A stretch of 5,405 nt of DNA from JAEULH01 sp034382075 (GCA_034382075.1 JAXMOZ010000122.1:1-5405), one strand, 5' to 3'. Positions 1 to 5,261 are shown, counted from the stretch's first letter. Notes: generated by a model not told the origin, from the sequence alone. A program made the numbers and translations.

Positions 1-186
1 CAGGCCTCGGTGATGGTCGAGGACATGGCCCGCAACCTGGAGCCGGCCGCGGCGCTCGGGATGACCACCGTCTGGATCCGTACCCGGCCAGAGGTGGGCG
101 CGGAGGGCGCCGACTTCGCCTACGTCGACCACGTGGTCGACGACCTCCCCGACTGGCTCACCGCGGTGGTGGAAGGCCGGATCTAA
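1..186 (+). CDS. HAD-superfamily hydrolase, pyrimidine 5'-nucleotidase-like (3' end only)
   Basis: The gene enters from the left edge, and only its last 61 codons plus a TAA stop are visible. The peptide contains VMVEDMARNLEPAAALGMTTVWI (residues 4-26 of the fragment). This matches the HAD motif IV region, where an acidic ED pair binds Mg2+ and is followed by the N-L-x-P-A-x-x-L-G-M-x-T-V-W signature of the Sdt1/pyrimidine 5'-nucleotidase branch. Known members dephosphorylate nucleoside monophosphates or related small phosphates in the cytosol. The nucleophile Asp motif lies outside the window, so substrate and start cannot be judged. The last 27 codons (from 105) lie in an 81-bp direct repeat whose second copy is at 1452-1532. 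The C-terminus may therefore have been supplied by the downstream insertion. HAD membership is secure; the nucleotidase assignment is probable. Confidence 0.8.
   Translation, partial: QASVMVEDMARNLEPAAALGMTTVWIRTRPEVGAEGADFAYVDHVVDDLPDWLTAVVEGRI
105..185 (+). repeat. 81-bp direct repeat, copy 1 (functional 3' end of the HAD gene)
   Basis: Positions 105-185 match 1452-1532 at a constant offset of 1347 bp, with one difference (G171 versus C1518, a synonymous GTG/GTC valine change). Identity stops sharply on both sides: A104/G1451 on the left, and on the right the stop codons differ (TAA versus TAG) with unrelated sequence beyond. Each copy contains a perfect 20-bp palindrome, at 123-142 here. 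A target-gene 3' end repeated on both sides of extra genes is the pattern left by integrative elements that rebuild their target. Confidence 0.95.
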
Positions 187-307
187 AGGGGCGGCGGTCT
201 CGCCGGCTAGGAAGCCTTCCCTCTCTTCCCTGGCAGAGCGCAAGCCAAGCACTTCACCGGCGTTGCCGTGATATGGTCCGTTTGGGGCTACCTGACGGGG
301 GATTCGA
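187..307 (+). other. Intergenic left end of the inserted cassette
   Basis: These 121 bases separate the HAD stop from the nuclease gene. A small GC hairpin (CGGCG at 192-196, loop GTCT, CGCCG at 201-205) follows the stop but has no T-run, so it is at best a poor terminator. TTGCCG at 263-268 is a possible -35, but no convincing -10 stands 16-18 bp downstream (GGCTAC at 286-291 is weak). A G-run at 297-301 lies 6 nt before the GTG start at 308 and could act as a weak ribosome binding site. I see no integrase site beyond the direct repeat itself. Confidence 0.4.
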
Positions 308-1042
308 GTGAGCGAGGCTATTTATCTTCTGCGGGACGACGGTGGGCTGGTGGAGATGAGGGAGCAGCCGTACGACACCGAGGACCTGCTGCAAAAGCTG
401 CTTGCCGATCACCCACGCCTTCTTGGCAGGGATGAAAGCACCGGCGTGCTGCTCGTCTCACGCGAGGTCGCGGTCACGGATGAAGACGGAAGCGCTGGTC
501 GGCTGGATCATCTTTTCCTAGACCGGGACGGGGTCCCAATGCTCGTCGAGGTGAAGAGGGCGAGTGACACACGTATTCGTCGAGAAGTCGTTGGGCAGCT
601 GCTGGATTACGCGGCGAATGCCGTCGTGCATTGGCCTGTCGATCGGCTCCGCGCCTCGTTCGAGGAGCGGTGCGGGGCGCGCGGCCGTGACCCCTGCGCG
701 CTCATTGCGGAGCACCTTGGTGACGACGTCGACCCGGACGACCTTTGGGAGCAAGTCAAAACCAATCTCCAGGCGGGGCGCGTCCGGCTCATCTTCATCG
801 CTGACCGCATTCCGCCACGGCTTCGCCGTATCGTGGAGTTCCTCAACGAGCAGATGGACCCAGCTGAGGTCCTCGCGCTCGAGGTCCAGCAGTTCGTGGG
901 GGAAGGCGTCAGGACGCTGGTCCCGCGCGTCGTAGGACAGACCGCCGGCGCACAACAGCGCAAGGGCGCCGGCTCCTCGGGCGCCGGCAGCGAGCAGTCT
1001 TTTTTGCCCGTCTTGAAGCGTGCAGAGCAGCAGCAGAAGTGA
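308..1042 (+). CDS. NucS-like PD-(D/E)XK nuclease-fold protein, N-terminal part
   Basis: The frame encodes 244 residues from a GTG start. Residues 65-101 carry a PD-(D/E)XK-type core: R65-L-D67 with the hydrophobic run HLFLD, then LVEVK with E81 and K83, then Q97-L-L-D-Y101. This D...ExK...QxxxY order is that of the NucS/DUF91 endonuclease domain, so metal-dependent DNA cleavage is the likely activity, although no substrate is known. Residues about 140-215 (WEQVKTNLQAGRVRLIFIAD, then VEFLNEQMDP) look like a conserved second region before a low-complexity Gly/Ser linker. After residue 233 the sequence (PVLKRAEQQQK) no longer looks like the family. The alternative frame from 1006 does (ARLEACRAAAEV), and it joins the next frame. 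I infer one gene, 308-1006 then 1006-1422, of about 371 residues. Codon bias is visibly weaker than in the kinase or rpe, which fits acquisition by transfer. Confidence 0.75.
   Translation: MSEAIYLLRDDGGLVEMREQPYDTEDLLQKLLADHPRLLGRDESTGVLLVSREVAVTDEDGSAGRLDHLFLDRDGVPMLVEVKRASDTRIRREVVGQLLDYAANAVVHWPVDRLRASFEERCGARGRDPCALIAEHLGDDVDPDDLWEQVKTNLQAGRVRLIFIADRIPPRLRRIVEFLNEQMDPAEVLALEVQQFVGEGVRTLVPRVVGQTAGAQQRKGAGSSGAGSEQSFLPVLKRAEQQQK
1000..1006 (+). promoter_or_regulatory. Candidate -1 slippery heptamer T TTT TTG
   Basis: In the upstream frame the codons read TCT TTT TTG CCC, so the six-T run plus G forms an X XXY YYZ heptamer in the correct phase for -1 slippage. After a -1 shift the next codon is GCC at 1006, and the reading frame runs open to the stop at 1420-1422. 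The shifted product restores a family-like sequence, SF(L/F)ARLE, in place of SFLPVLK. A 5-bp stem (AGCGT 1017-1021 with ACGCT 1043-1047) is the only downstream structure I found, and it is weak. The site could serve programmed ribosomal frameshifting or transcriptional slippage, or be a one-T deletion that broke the gene. Confidence 0.45.
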
Positions 1043-1422
1043 ACGCTGCGCGCCCGGTTCACCGTTGGGCAAGCAAAAACGCCGCCCGCGTCTGGTATGG
1101 CAGCGGCTCGTTTGTCCCGGTGATCGAGTCGGAGGCGGGCGAGCACTACCCGTTCCGCTGCAAGTCCGACGGCAGCCTGGAAATCAATTTTCAGTATCTC
1201 ATGAGCAAGCCGCCGTTCGCCGAAGAGGCAAAACGGCTTGACATGCTCGCTCGGCTCAACGCGATCCCAGGCGTCAGTATCGCGCCTGATCGAGCCGACA
1301 AGCGGCCATCGATCCCGGTGGGAGTGCTGACCGATCCCGCTGCCCTTCGTCATTTCCTGTCGGTCCTGGACTGGGCCGTTGCCGAGATCCGCCGGTTCAC
1401 CAACCCAGCAGGCGGCAGATGA
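1039..1422 (+). CDS. C-terminal domain of the NucS-like nuclease protein (-1 frame continuation)
   Basis: Read alone, this is 127 residues from a GTG that overlaps the previous stop in GTGA (1039-1042). No Shine-Dalgarno precedes that GTG, and the frame stays open upstream past 1006, so it is probably not an independent gene. Its content (VWYGSGSFVPV, LEINFQYL, PPFAEEAKR, LNAIPGVSI, RPSIPV, LDWAVAEIRRF) matches, from my recollection of the family, the C-terminal domain that is normally fused behind the NucS-like domain in a protein of about 370 residues. Its role is unknown; it may bind DNA or a partner. The stop at 1420-1422 lies 29 bp before the second direct-repeat copy. It could instead be a separately translated, coupled subunit, but the missing ribosome binding site and the family fusion argue for a frameshifted single gene. 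Confidence 0.6.
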   Translation: MNAARPVHRWASKNAARVWYGSGSFVPVIESEAGEHYPFRCKSDGSLEINFQYLMSKPPFAEEAKRLDMLARLNAIPGVSIAPDRADKRPSIPVGVLTDPAALRHFLSVLDWAVAEIRRFTNPAGGR

Positions 1423-1451
1423 GTCTTCTGCGCAACCAAACCTAGAGTCGG

Positions 1452-1532
1452 GGGCGCCGACTTCGCCTACGTCGACCACGTGGTCGACGACCTCCCCGAC
1501 TGGCTCACCGCGGTGGTCGAAGGCCGGATCTA
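1452..1532 (+). repeat. 81-bp direct repeat, copy 2
   Basis: This is the partner of 105-185, with 80 of 81 positions identical. It contains the second copy of the 20-bp palindrome (1470-1489). It lies 29 bp after the nuclease stop and runs to the second base of a TAG stop. A short intrinsic terminator follows at 1554-1594, consistent with this being the original tail of the HAD gene. Confidence 0.95.
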
Positions 1533-1533
1533 G
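1453..1533 (+). pseudogene. Displaced 3' fragment of the HAD phosphatase gene
   Basis: These 26 codons and a TAG stop encode GADFAYVDHVVDDLPDWL followed by TAVVEGRI, identical to the C-terminus of the gene at 1-186. There is no start codon and none of the upstream HAD sequence, so the fragment cannot give a working enzyme. It lies in the same frame as the nuclease C-terminal domain but after that gene's stop. It is best read as the old end of the HAD gene, cut off when the cassette inserted and brought an equivalent end. The reverse polarity, in which the element carried this copy, cannot be excluded. Confidence 0.85.
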
Positions 1534-1553
1534 CGCCCCCGTCCCGGCTTTGG

Positions 1554-1594
1554 GCGGATCGCCAGAAGCCGCCCGCCCTGGCGATCGGCATTTT
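1554..1594 (+). terminator. Intrinsic terminator after the displaced HAD gene tail
   Basis: GATCGCCAG (1557-1565) and CTGGCGATC (1578-1586) form a perfect 9-bp stem with a 12-nt loop. After one mismatch it extends by two G-C pairs (1554-1555 with 1588-1589), and TTTT at 1591-1594 follows. Two shorter competing stems exist (CGGCTT 1545-1550 with AAGCCG 1566-1571; GGGCGG 1552-1557 with CCGCCC 1569-1574). The position 20 bp after the TAG suggests it once ended the intact HAD transcript. It now ends the nuclease transcript. Confidence 0.7.
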
Positions 1595-1752
1595 CAAACC
1601 GCAGATCAAGGCGAACGCCTCGGCGCTGCCCATGGGGTCGAACTTCGGCTACGGTATGCCGCAGGCGGAGAGCGCTCGGGTAATACAAAGCGCGGGAACA
1701 AGACCGCACGGCAGGGCCAGGCAGCCGGGAGGCGGGATGACGGTACTCACGG
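1595..1752 (+). other. Leader region of the sensor kinase gene
   Basis: These bases lie between the terminator and the kinase start. TAATAC at 1681-1686 resembles a -10 element, but no good -35 sits 16-18 bp upstream. GGAAC at 1695-1699 looks like an EcfG -35, but there is no GTT at the right spacing. A strong Shine-Dalgarno-like GGGAGG (1727-1732) serves the small ORF at 1737 better than the kinase ATG at 1753, which is 20 nt away. I see no RNA gene here. Confidence 0.4.
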
Positions 1753-1772
1753 ATGGCATCCGCTCCTCTTGA
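1737..1772 (+). CDS. Possible 11-codon upstream ORF overlapping the kinase start
   Basis: ATG at 1737 is preceded by GGGAGG with a 4-nt gap and reads MTVLTDGIRSS before TGA at 1770-1772. It overlaps the first 20 bases of the kinase gene in another frame. The kinase ATG itself has only a weak ribosome binding site, so ribosomes ending this peptide could restart there (translational coupling). The peptide resembles nothing I know, and its value would be regulatory, if it is used at all. Confidence 0.25.
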   Translation: MTVLTDGIRSS

Positions 1773-4266
1773 CCGCGGGCAAGCGGCGCCGCTGCCGGCC
1801 GACGCCCCCGGCCCGGCCCGCGGCCAGCCGCTCTTTTGGCACCTGTCGCTGTTCGCCGCGGCGCTGGTCATTCCGGCCCTTGCCCTGATCGTCCTGCTGT
1901 TCTGGCGCGCCGCCGAGGCGGAGCGGGCGCGCGTCGACCAGGACGTTCGCGACGTCGCCAACGCGGTGACCGTGGCGCTGGACCGCTACTTGGTGGGCAA
2001 GCAGTCGCTGCTGTTCGCCCTGGCCACCGCGCCCAGCTTGCACGAGGGGGACTACGCCGCCTTTCATCGGCAGGCCAGCGAGCTTGCCCGCTCCGAAGGG
2101 CTGGACCTGGTGTTGCGCGATCTGAGCGGACAGCTTCTGGTCGATACCCGCGTGCCCTGGGGCCAGCCCCTGCCGCGCAGCACCCTCGACATCGACTGGC
2201 AGGTCATCGAGAGCCGGCGGGCGGCCGTCTCCAACCTGTTCATCGACGCCACCTCGCAGCAGCCGTCCTTCGCGGTGGTGGTGCCGGTGGTTCGCGACGG
2301 GCACGTCGTCGCCATGCTGAGCGCGGTCGCGCCGAGCGAGCGGGCGGTGCCAATCCTCGGCGACAGGCTGCCCACGGAGTTTTGGGCGGCCTCGCTGTCC
2401 GACCGCAACGGCATCATCGTCGCCCGCACCCGCAATCACCAGACGTGGGTCGGCAGGCCGATCACCGGGGAGCTTCGCCGCGCGGCCATCCATGCGTCCG
2501 GCACCTGGGACGGGCCCAGCCACGAGGGGGCGCCGCTGCGCGGCGGCTACGCCCGTTCGCCCGAGTTCGGCTGGCTGACCGCGGTCGGGGTCGAGCGCGG
2601 GCGGTTGATGGCGCCGCTTTACCGCATGCTGTGGCTCACCGGAGCGGCGGCGGCGGTCCTGGGCGGCCTCTCGGCGCTCTTGGCCGTGGCGTTCGGCCGG
2701 CGCATCAACCGCTCGATCCTGGCGCTGGCGGATGCCGCGGCTTCCCTCGGGCAGACCGGCGAGGTTCCTCGCTTCCACTCCGGCGTCGCCGAGGTGGACG
2801 GCGTCGGTACCGCCCTGGTCGACGCGGCGGCCCGCTTACGCGAGCGCGAGGCGCTCGTGCGCGCAAGAGCTGACGAGATCCAGGGCATCTATGACGCCGC
2901 CCCCATCGGCATAGCGCTGTTCGACCGCGACTTCCGGTTCCTGCGCATCAATGAGCGGCTGGCCGCGATCAACGGCCGGCCCCACGCCGATCACGTCGGC
3001 CGCCCGATCGAGGACATGCTGGCGGCGGAGATCGCCGCCGCGCTCAGAACGATGCAGCCGCGGCTGCTGGCGGGAGAGGAGATCGAAGGCGTCGAGATCG
3101 TCGGTCCCGACAGGACCGCCGGCAAGAACGGCACCTTCCTCGTTTCCTACCGGCCGCTGCGCGATCAGCGGGGCGACGTCAGCCGGTTCCTCGGAATCGT
3201 GCTCGACATCACCGCCCGGCGAGAGGCCGAAGCCGCACTCGAAGAGCGCACCCGCCAGGCGGTGGAAGCGGAGCGGCTGCTGGACGCACTGATGCGCTAC
3301 GTGCCCGCGGGCATCACCATCGCCGCCGCGCCCGACGTCAACGTTGTGCGTGTCAGCGACTACGGCAGCCGGCTGCTGCGGCGGCCGCGGGCGCAGCTGG
3401 AGGGGATCACGGTTGACGCGCACGTGGACGCCTACAAGGTGTTCCGCTCCGACACCGGGGCGCCGGCGCTGCCGGAGGCGTTGCCCCTGACCCGGGCGGT
3501 GCAGGGCGGCGAGATCGTGGTCAACGAGGAGTGGCTCGTCGCCGACGAGGCAGGCCGGCAGATCCCGGTGCTCTGCAACGCCGGCCCGATCAGGGACGAG
3601 GCCGGGAACGTCGTCGCCGGGGTGATCACCTGGCACGACATCACCGAGCTGAAGTCCGCGCAGGAGCACCAGCGCCTGCTGCTGTTGGAGTTGAACCACC
3701 GGGTCAAGAACATGCTGGCGACGGTGCAGGCCGTCGCCGACCAGACCTTCCAGGGGGCCGCGAGCGCGGATGCGCGCCAGGCCTTCAGCGCCCGGATCGT
3801 CAGCCTGGCCAGGACCCACGATCTTCTGGCGCGCCGCAGCTGGCAGCAGGCCGCGCTGCACGACGTGGTGCTGCAGGCCGTGGCGCCGTTCGAGGGCGCG
3901 CCGGATCCGCGGTTCGACATCGAGGCCGGGGACGACGTCCTGCTCCAGCCAAAGGCGGCTTTGGCGCTCAGCATGGCGCTTCACGAGCTCGCCACCAATG
4001 CGGTGAAGTACGGCGCGTTGTCCAACGGCAGCGGCCGGGTGGGCGTTGCCTGGGAGGTCTCGCGCCACAGCAGCGAGCGGTTGCGCTTCTCGTGGCGAGA
4101 GTCCGGCGGCCCGCCGGTTTACAAACCAAGCCGGCGCGGCTTCGGCTCGGTGATGATCGAGCGGGGCCTGGCCCGCGAGCTGAACGCGCAGGTGAGCCTC
4201 GACTATGCGCCGGACGGGCTGGTGTTCCAGATGGAGATGCCGCTGCCGACCGCCGGGGACGGCTGA
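1753..4266 (+). CDS. Membrane sensor histidine kinase, HWE family, with two PAS domains
   Basis: This 837-residue inner-membrane sensor should autophosphorylate on histidine and pass phosphate to a response regulator not encoded here. Domains in order: cytoplasmic tail; TM1 about 31-51; extracytoplasmic sensor about 52-290 (CACHE-like in size and layout); TM2 about 293-315; HAMP-like linker to about 375; PAS1 about 377-490 (IYDAAPIGIALFDRD at 379-393, ending LDITARREAE); PAS2 about 508-636 (ending WHDITELKSA); kinase core 637-837. The H-box is LELNHRVKNMLATVQA with phospho-acceptor H649. The N-box is HELATNAVKYG (H744, N749). W781-R-E783 supplies the W and E that, with H744, define HWE kinases. 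RRGFGSVMIERGL (794-806) is the ATP-lid glycine region. There is no receiver domain. An in-frame stop at 1738-1740 and the lack of any other ATG, GTG or TTG before TM1 fix the start at 1753. The ligand is unknown, and the signal may be light, redox or small molecules through the PAS domains. Confidence 0.93.
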   Translation: MASAPLDRGQAAPLPADAPGPARGQPLFWHLSLFAAALVIPALALIVLLFWRAAEAERARVDQDVRDVANAVTVALDRYLVGKQSLLFALATAPSLHEGDYAAFHRQASELARSEGLDLVLRDLSGQLLVDTRVPWGQPLPRSTLDIDWQVIESRRAAVSNLFIDATSQQPSFAVVVPVVRDGHVVAMLSAVAPSERAVPILGDRLPTEFWAASLSDRNGIIVARTRNHQTWVGRPITGELRRAAIHASGTWDGPSHEGAPLRGGYARSPEFGWLTAVGVERGRLMAPLYRMLWLTGAAAAVLGGLSALLAVAFGRRINRSILALADAAASLGQTGEVPRFHSGVAEVDGVGTALVDAAARLREREALVRARADEIQGIYDAAPIGIALFDRDFRFLRINERLAAINGRPHADHVGRPIEDMLAAEIAAALRTMQPRLLAGEEIEGVEIVGPDRTAGKNGTFLVSYRPLRDQRGDVSRFLGIVLDITARREAEAALEERTRQAVEAERLLDALMRYVPAGITIAAAPDVNVVRVSDYGSRLLRRPRAQLEGITVDAHVDAYKVFRSDTGAPALPEALPLTRAVQGGEIVVNEEWLVADEAGRQIPVLCNAGPIRDEAGNVVAGVITWHDITELKSAQEHQRLLLLELNHRVKNMLATVQAVADQTFQGAASADARQAFSARIVSLARTHDLLARRSWQQAALHDVVLQAVAPFEGAPDPRFDIEAGDDVLLQPKAALALSMALHELATNAVKYGALSNGSGRVGVAWEVSRHSSERLRFSWRESGGPPVYKPSRRGFGSVMIERGLARELNAQVSLDYAPDGLVFQMEMPLPTAGDG

Positions 4267-4274
4267 TCGTTCGG

Positions 4275-4293
4275 TGGCGCCTCAGCTGCGCCA
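4275..4293 (+). terminator. Weak hairpin just after the kinase stop
   Basis: TGGCGC (4275-4280) pairs with GCGCCA (4288-4293) around a 7-nt loop, starting 9 nt after the TGA. There is no T-run, so it could only be a Rho-assisted or weak terminator. The REP-like hairpins further on may do the real work. Confidence 0.3.
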
Positions 4294-4346
4294 AGCTGGC
4301 CTCATCCCCGACCGTTATCACGAAGCCGAGCCGCAGCGGGCGAGCC

Positions 4347-4377
4347 GTGGATCGCCGCAACGAGTGCGGCGATGACG
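4347..4377. repeat. REP-like palindromic element 1
   Basis: ATCGCCGCA (4351-4359) and TGCGGCGAT (4365-4373) form a perfect 9-bp stem around ACGAG. The flanks GTGG and GACG give the form GTGGAT-stem-ATGACG, recalling the dispersed alphaproteobacterial intergenic repeat usually written GTGGATCCCCGC...GCGGGGATGACG. It lies between the convergent kinase and rpe genes, where such elements often sit and may act as a bidirectional terminator or mRNA stabiliser. Confidence 0.6.
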
Positions 4378-4405
4378 CAAAGCGGGGACGGTGAACGGCT
4401 CGGTC

Positions 4406-4444
4406 GTCATCCTCGCGCTCGTCGTTGACGAGCGGGGCCATGAC
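4406..4444. repeat. REP-like palindromic element 2
   Basis: CGCTCGTC (4416-4423) pairs with GACGAGCG (4427-4434) around GTT. An outer stem GTCAT (4406-4410) with ATGAC (4440-4444) closes the structure after an internal bulge. The GTCAT...ATGAC ends are typical of dispersed alphaproteobacterial REP-type hairpins. It lies 28 bp after element 1 in the same convergent gap, 45 bp from the end of rpe, and could terminate transcription from either side. Confidence 0.6.
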
Positions 4445-4478
4445 AATGGGGGCGGCAACGGACCCTCACGCAGCGGAA

Positions 4479-4507
4479 CTGCGCCCTGTTCAGGCCGCGG
4501 GGCGCAG
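4479..4507 (-). terminator. Hairpin spanning the rpe stop codon
   Basis: CTGCGCCC (4479-4486) and GGGCGCAG (4500-4507) form a perfect 8-bp stem with a 13-nt loop that contains the rpe TGA (4492-4490). Reading in the rpe direction, only two T residues follow, so it lacks a proper U-tract. It may protect the mRNA end or terminate inefficiently. Confidence 0.35.
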
Positions 4508-5134
4508 CGCCGCGATGGTCGAGCGGTAGTCGCTTCCCGAGAAGACCGCGCTGCCGGCGACCAGCACGGTGGCGCCGGCGGCGATGACCGCGGGCGCGGT
4601 CTCGGCGTTCACCCCGCCGTCGACCTCGAGCTCGATCGGGCGGCTCGCGATCATTGCCTTGATGCGGCGGATCTTCTCCAGCGCGCTGGGGATGAAGCTC
4701 TGGCCGCCGAAGCCGGGGTTCACCGACATCACCAAGATCAGGTCGAGGCGGTCGAGCACGTGCTCCAGAACGGTCTCCGGCGTCGCCGGGTTGAGCGAGA
4801 CCCCGGCCTTGCGGCCCAGGCCGCGGATCACCTGCAGGCTGCGGTCGAGGTGGCGGTCCGCCTCGGCGTGCACGGTGATGATGTCGGCGCCGGCTTCGGC
4901 GTAGGCCGCGAGATAGGGCTGCGCCGGCTCGATCATCAGGTGCACGTCGAAGGGCTTGGCCGTGTGCTTGCGGATGGCGGCGATCACCGGCGGGCCGAAG
5001 GTGAGGTTGGGGACGAAGTGGCCATCCATCACGTCGATGTGGACATAGTCGCAGCCGGCGGCGTCGATGGCCCGCACTTCCTCGCCGAGCCTGGCGAAGT
5101 CGGCGGACAGGATCGACGGCGCGATCTTCACCAT
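4490..5134 (-). CDS. rpe: Ribulose-phosphate 3-epimerase
   Basis: This 214-residue cytosolic TIM-barrel enzyme interconverts D-ribulose 5-phosphate and D-xylulose 5-phosphate in the pentose phosphate pathway, and in the Calvin cycle where one exists. Family landmarks are all present: APSILSADF at 5-13, HIDVMDGHFVPN at 32-43 (metal ligands H32 and D34, catalytic acid/base D34), FDVHLMIE at 62-69 (H65), the MSVNPGFGGQ loop at 136-145, VDGGVN at 171-176 (catalytic D172), and AGSAVF near 193-198 for phosphate binding. Length is normal for the family, and nothing is missing. The ATG at 5134 begins the conserved MVKIAPSILSAD start. The ribosome binding site is weak (GGGG about 6 nt upstream). rpe converges on the kinase gene, with 223 bp between their stops. 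No clear promoter lies in the 25 bp before the repeats, so the transcript may start further upstream, outside the window or beyond the repeats. Confidence 0.97.
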   Translation of the reverse strand: MVKIAPSILSADFARLGEEVRAIDAAGCDYVHIDVMDGHFVPNLTFGPPVIAAIRKHTAKPFDVHLMIEPAQPYLAAYAEAGADIITVHAEADRHLDRSLQVIRGLGRKAGVSLNPATPETVLEHVLDRLDLILVMSVNPGFGGQSFIPSALEKIRRIKAMIASRPIELEVDGGVNAETAPAVIAAGATVLVAGSAVFSGSDYRSTIAALRPAA

Positions 5135-5160
5135 CGTCGCGCCCCGCGTTGAACCCTGTT

Positions 5161-5185
5161 GTCGTTGCGAGGAGGCGGAGCCGAG
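5161..5185. repeat. Fragment of a dispersed intergenic repeat
   Basis: GTCGTTGCGAGGAGGCGGAG and the bases just after it resemble the left half of a widespread bacterial intergenic repeat of the form GTCATTGCGAGGAGCG...GCAATCC. The right half is missing, and the fragment runs into the next palindromic element. It looks like a truncated copy with another repeat inserted in or beside it. This is recognition from memory only. Confidence 0.4.
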
Positions 5186-5191
5186 GCGGCG

Positions 5192-5261
5192 GTAGGGTGG
5201 GTCGAGGCGAAGCCGGACCCGCCGAGGGCGGCGGGATGCGCCTGCGGCGATCCCGCCCTAC
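5192..5261. repeat. Compound palindromic element with two hairpins in a GTAG/CTAC frame
   Basis: GTAG (5192-5195) pairs with CTAC (5258-5261) and encloses two hairpins. The first has GGTGGGTC (5196-5203) against GACCCGCC (5216-5223), with a nested GGC-GAA-GCC. The second has GGCGGGAT (5230-5237) against ATCCCGCC (5250-5257), with a nested CGCC-TGC-GGCG. Together they make a three-way-junction shape of the kind seen in mobile REP/RAYT-type or MITE-like repeats. It lies upstream of rpe and encodes no protein. Confidence 0.65.

Noticed and set aside
607..1479. Long open frame on the minus strand across the nuclease cassette
   Set aside because: It lies antisense to the NucS-like gene, its translation is low-complexity without family motifs, and it spans the direct repeat. 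It is explained by GC-rich codon structure.
1695..1720. GGAAC as an EcfG-type stress promoter for the HWE kinase
   Set aside because: No GTT element appears 16-18 bp downstream, so the two-part promoter is not met.
1632..1772. 46-codon open frame before the kinase (starts MGSNFGYGMPQAE)
   Set aside because: It has no ribosome binding site before ATG 1632 and no recognised family. The same frame contains the better-supported short ORF at 1737. It could be a gene remnant, but I cannot support it.
1747..2778. Long minus-strand open frame opposite the kinase N-terminal half
   Set aside because: The translation is Arg/Gly/Ala/Gln-rich with no motif, and the plus strand carries an unmistakable kinase there.
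2836..4068. 410-codon minus-strand open frame opposite the kinase PAS and catalytic region
   Set aside because: It is antisense to the PAS and HWE motifs, and its repetitive composition is typical of a mirrored high-GC gene.
4391..5152. Plus-strand open frame across rpe
   Set aside because: The minus strand encodes a complete ribulose-phosphate epimerase with all active-site residues. The plus-strand translation is Gly/Ala/Arg/Asp-rich and motif-free.
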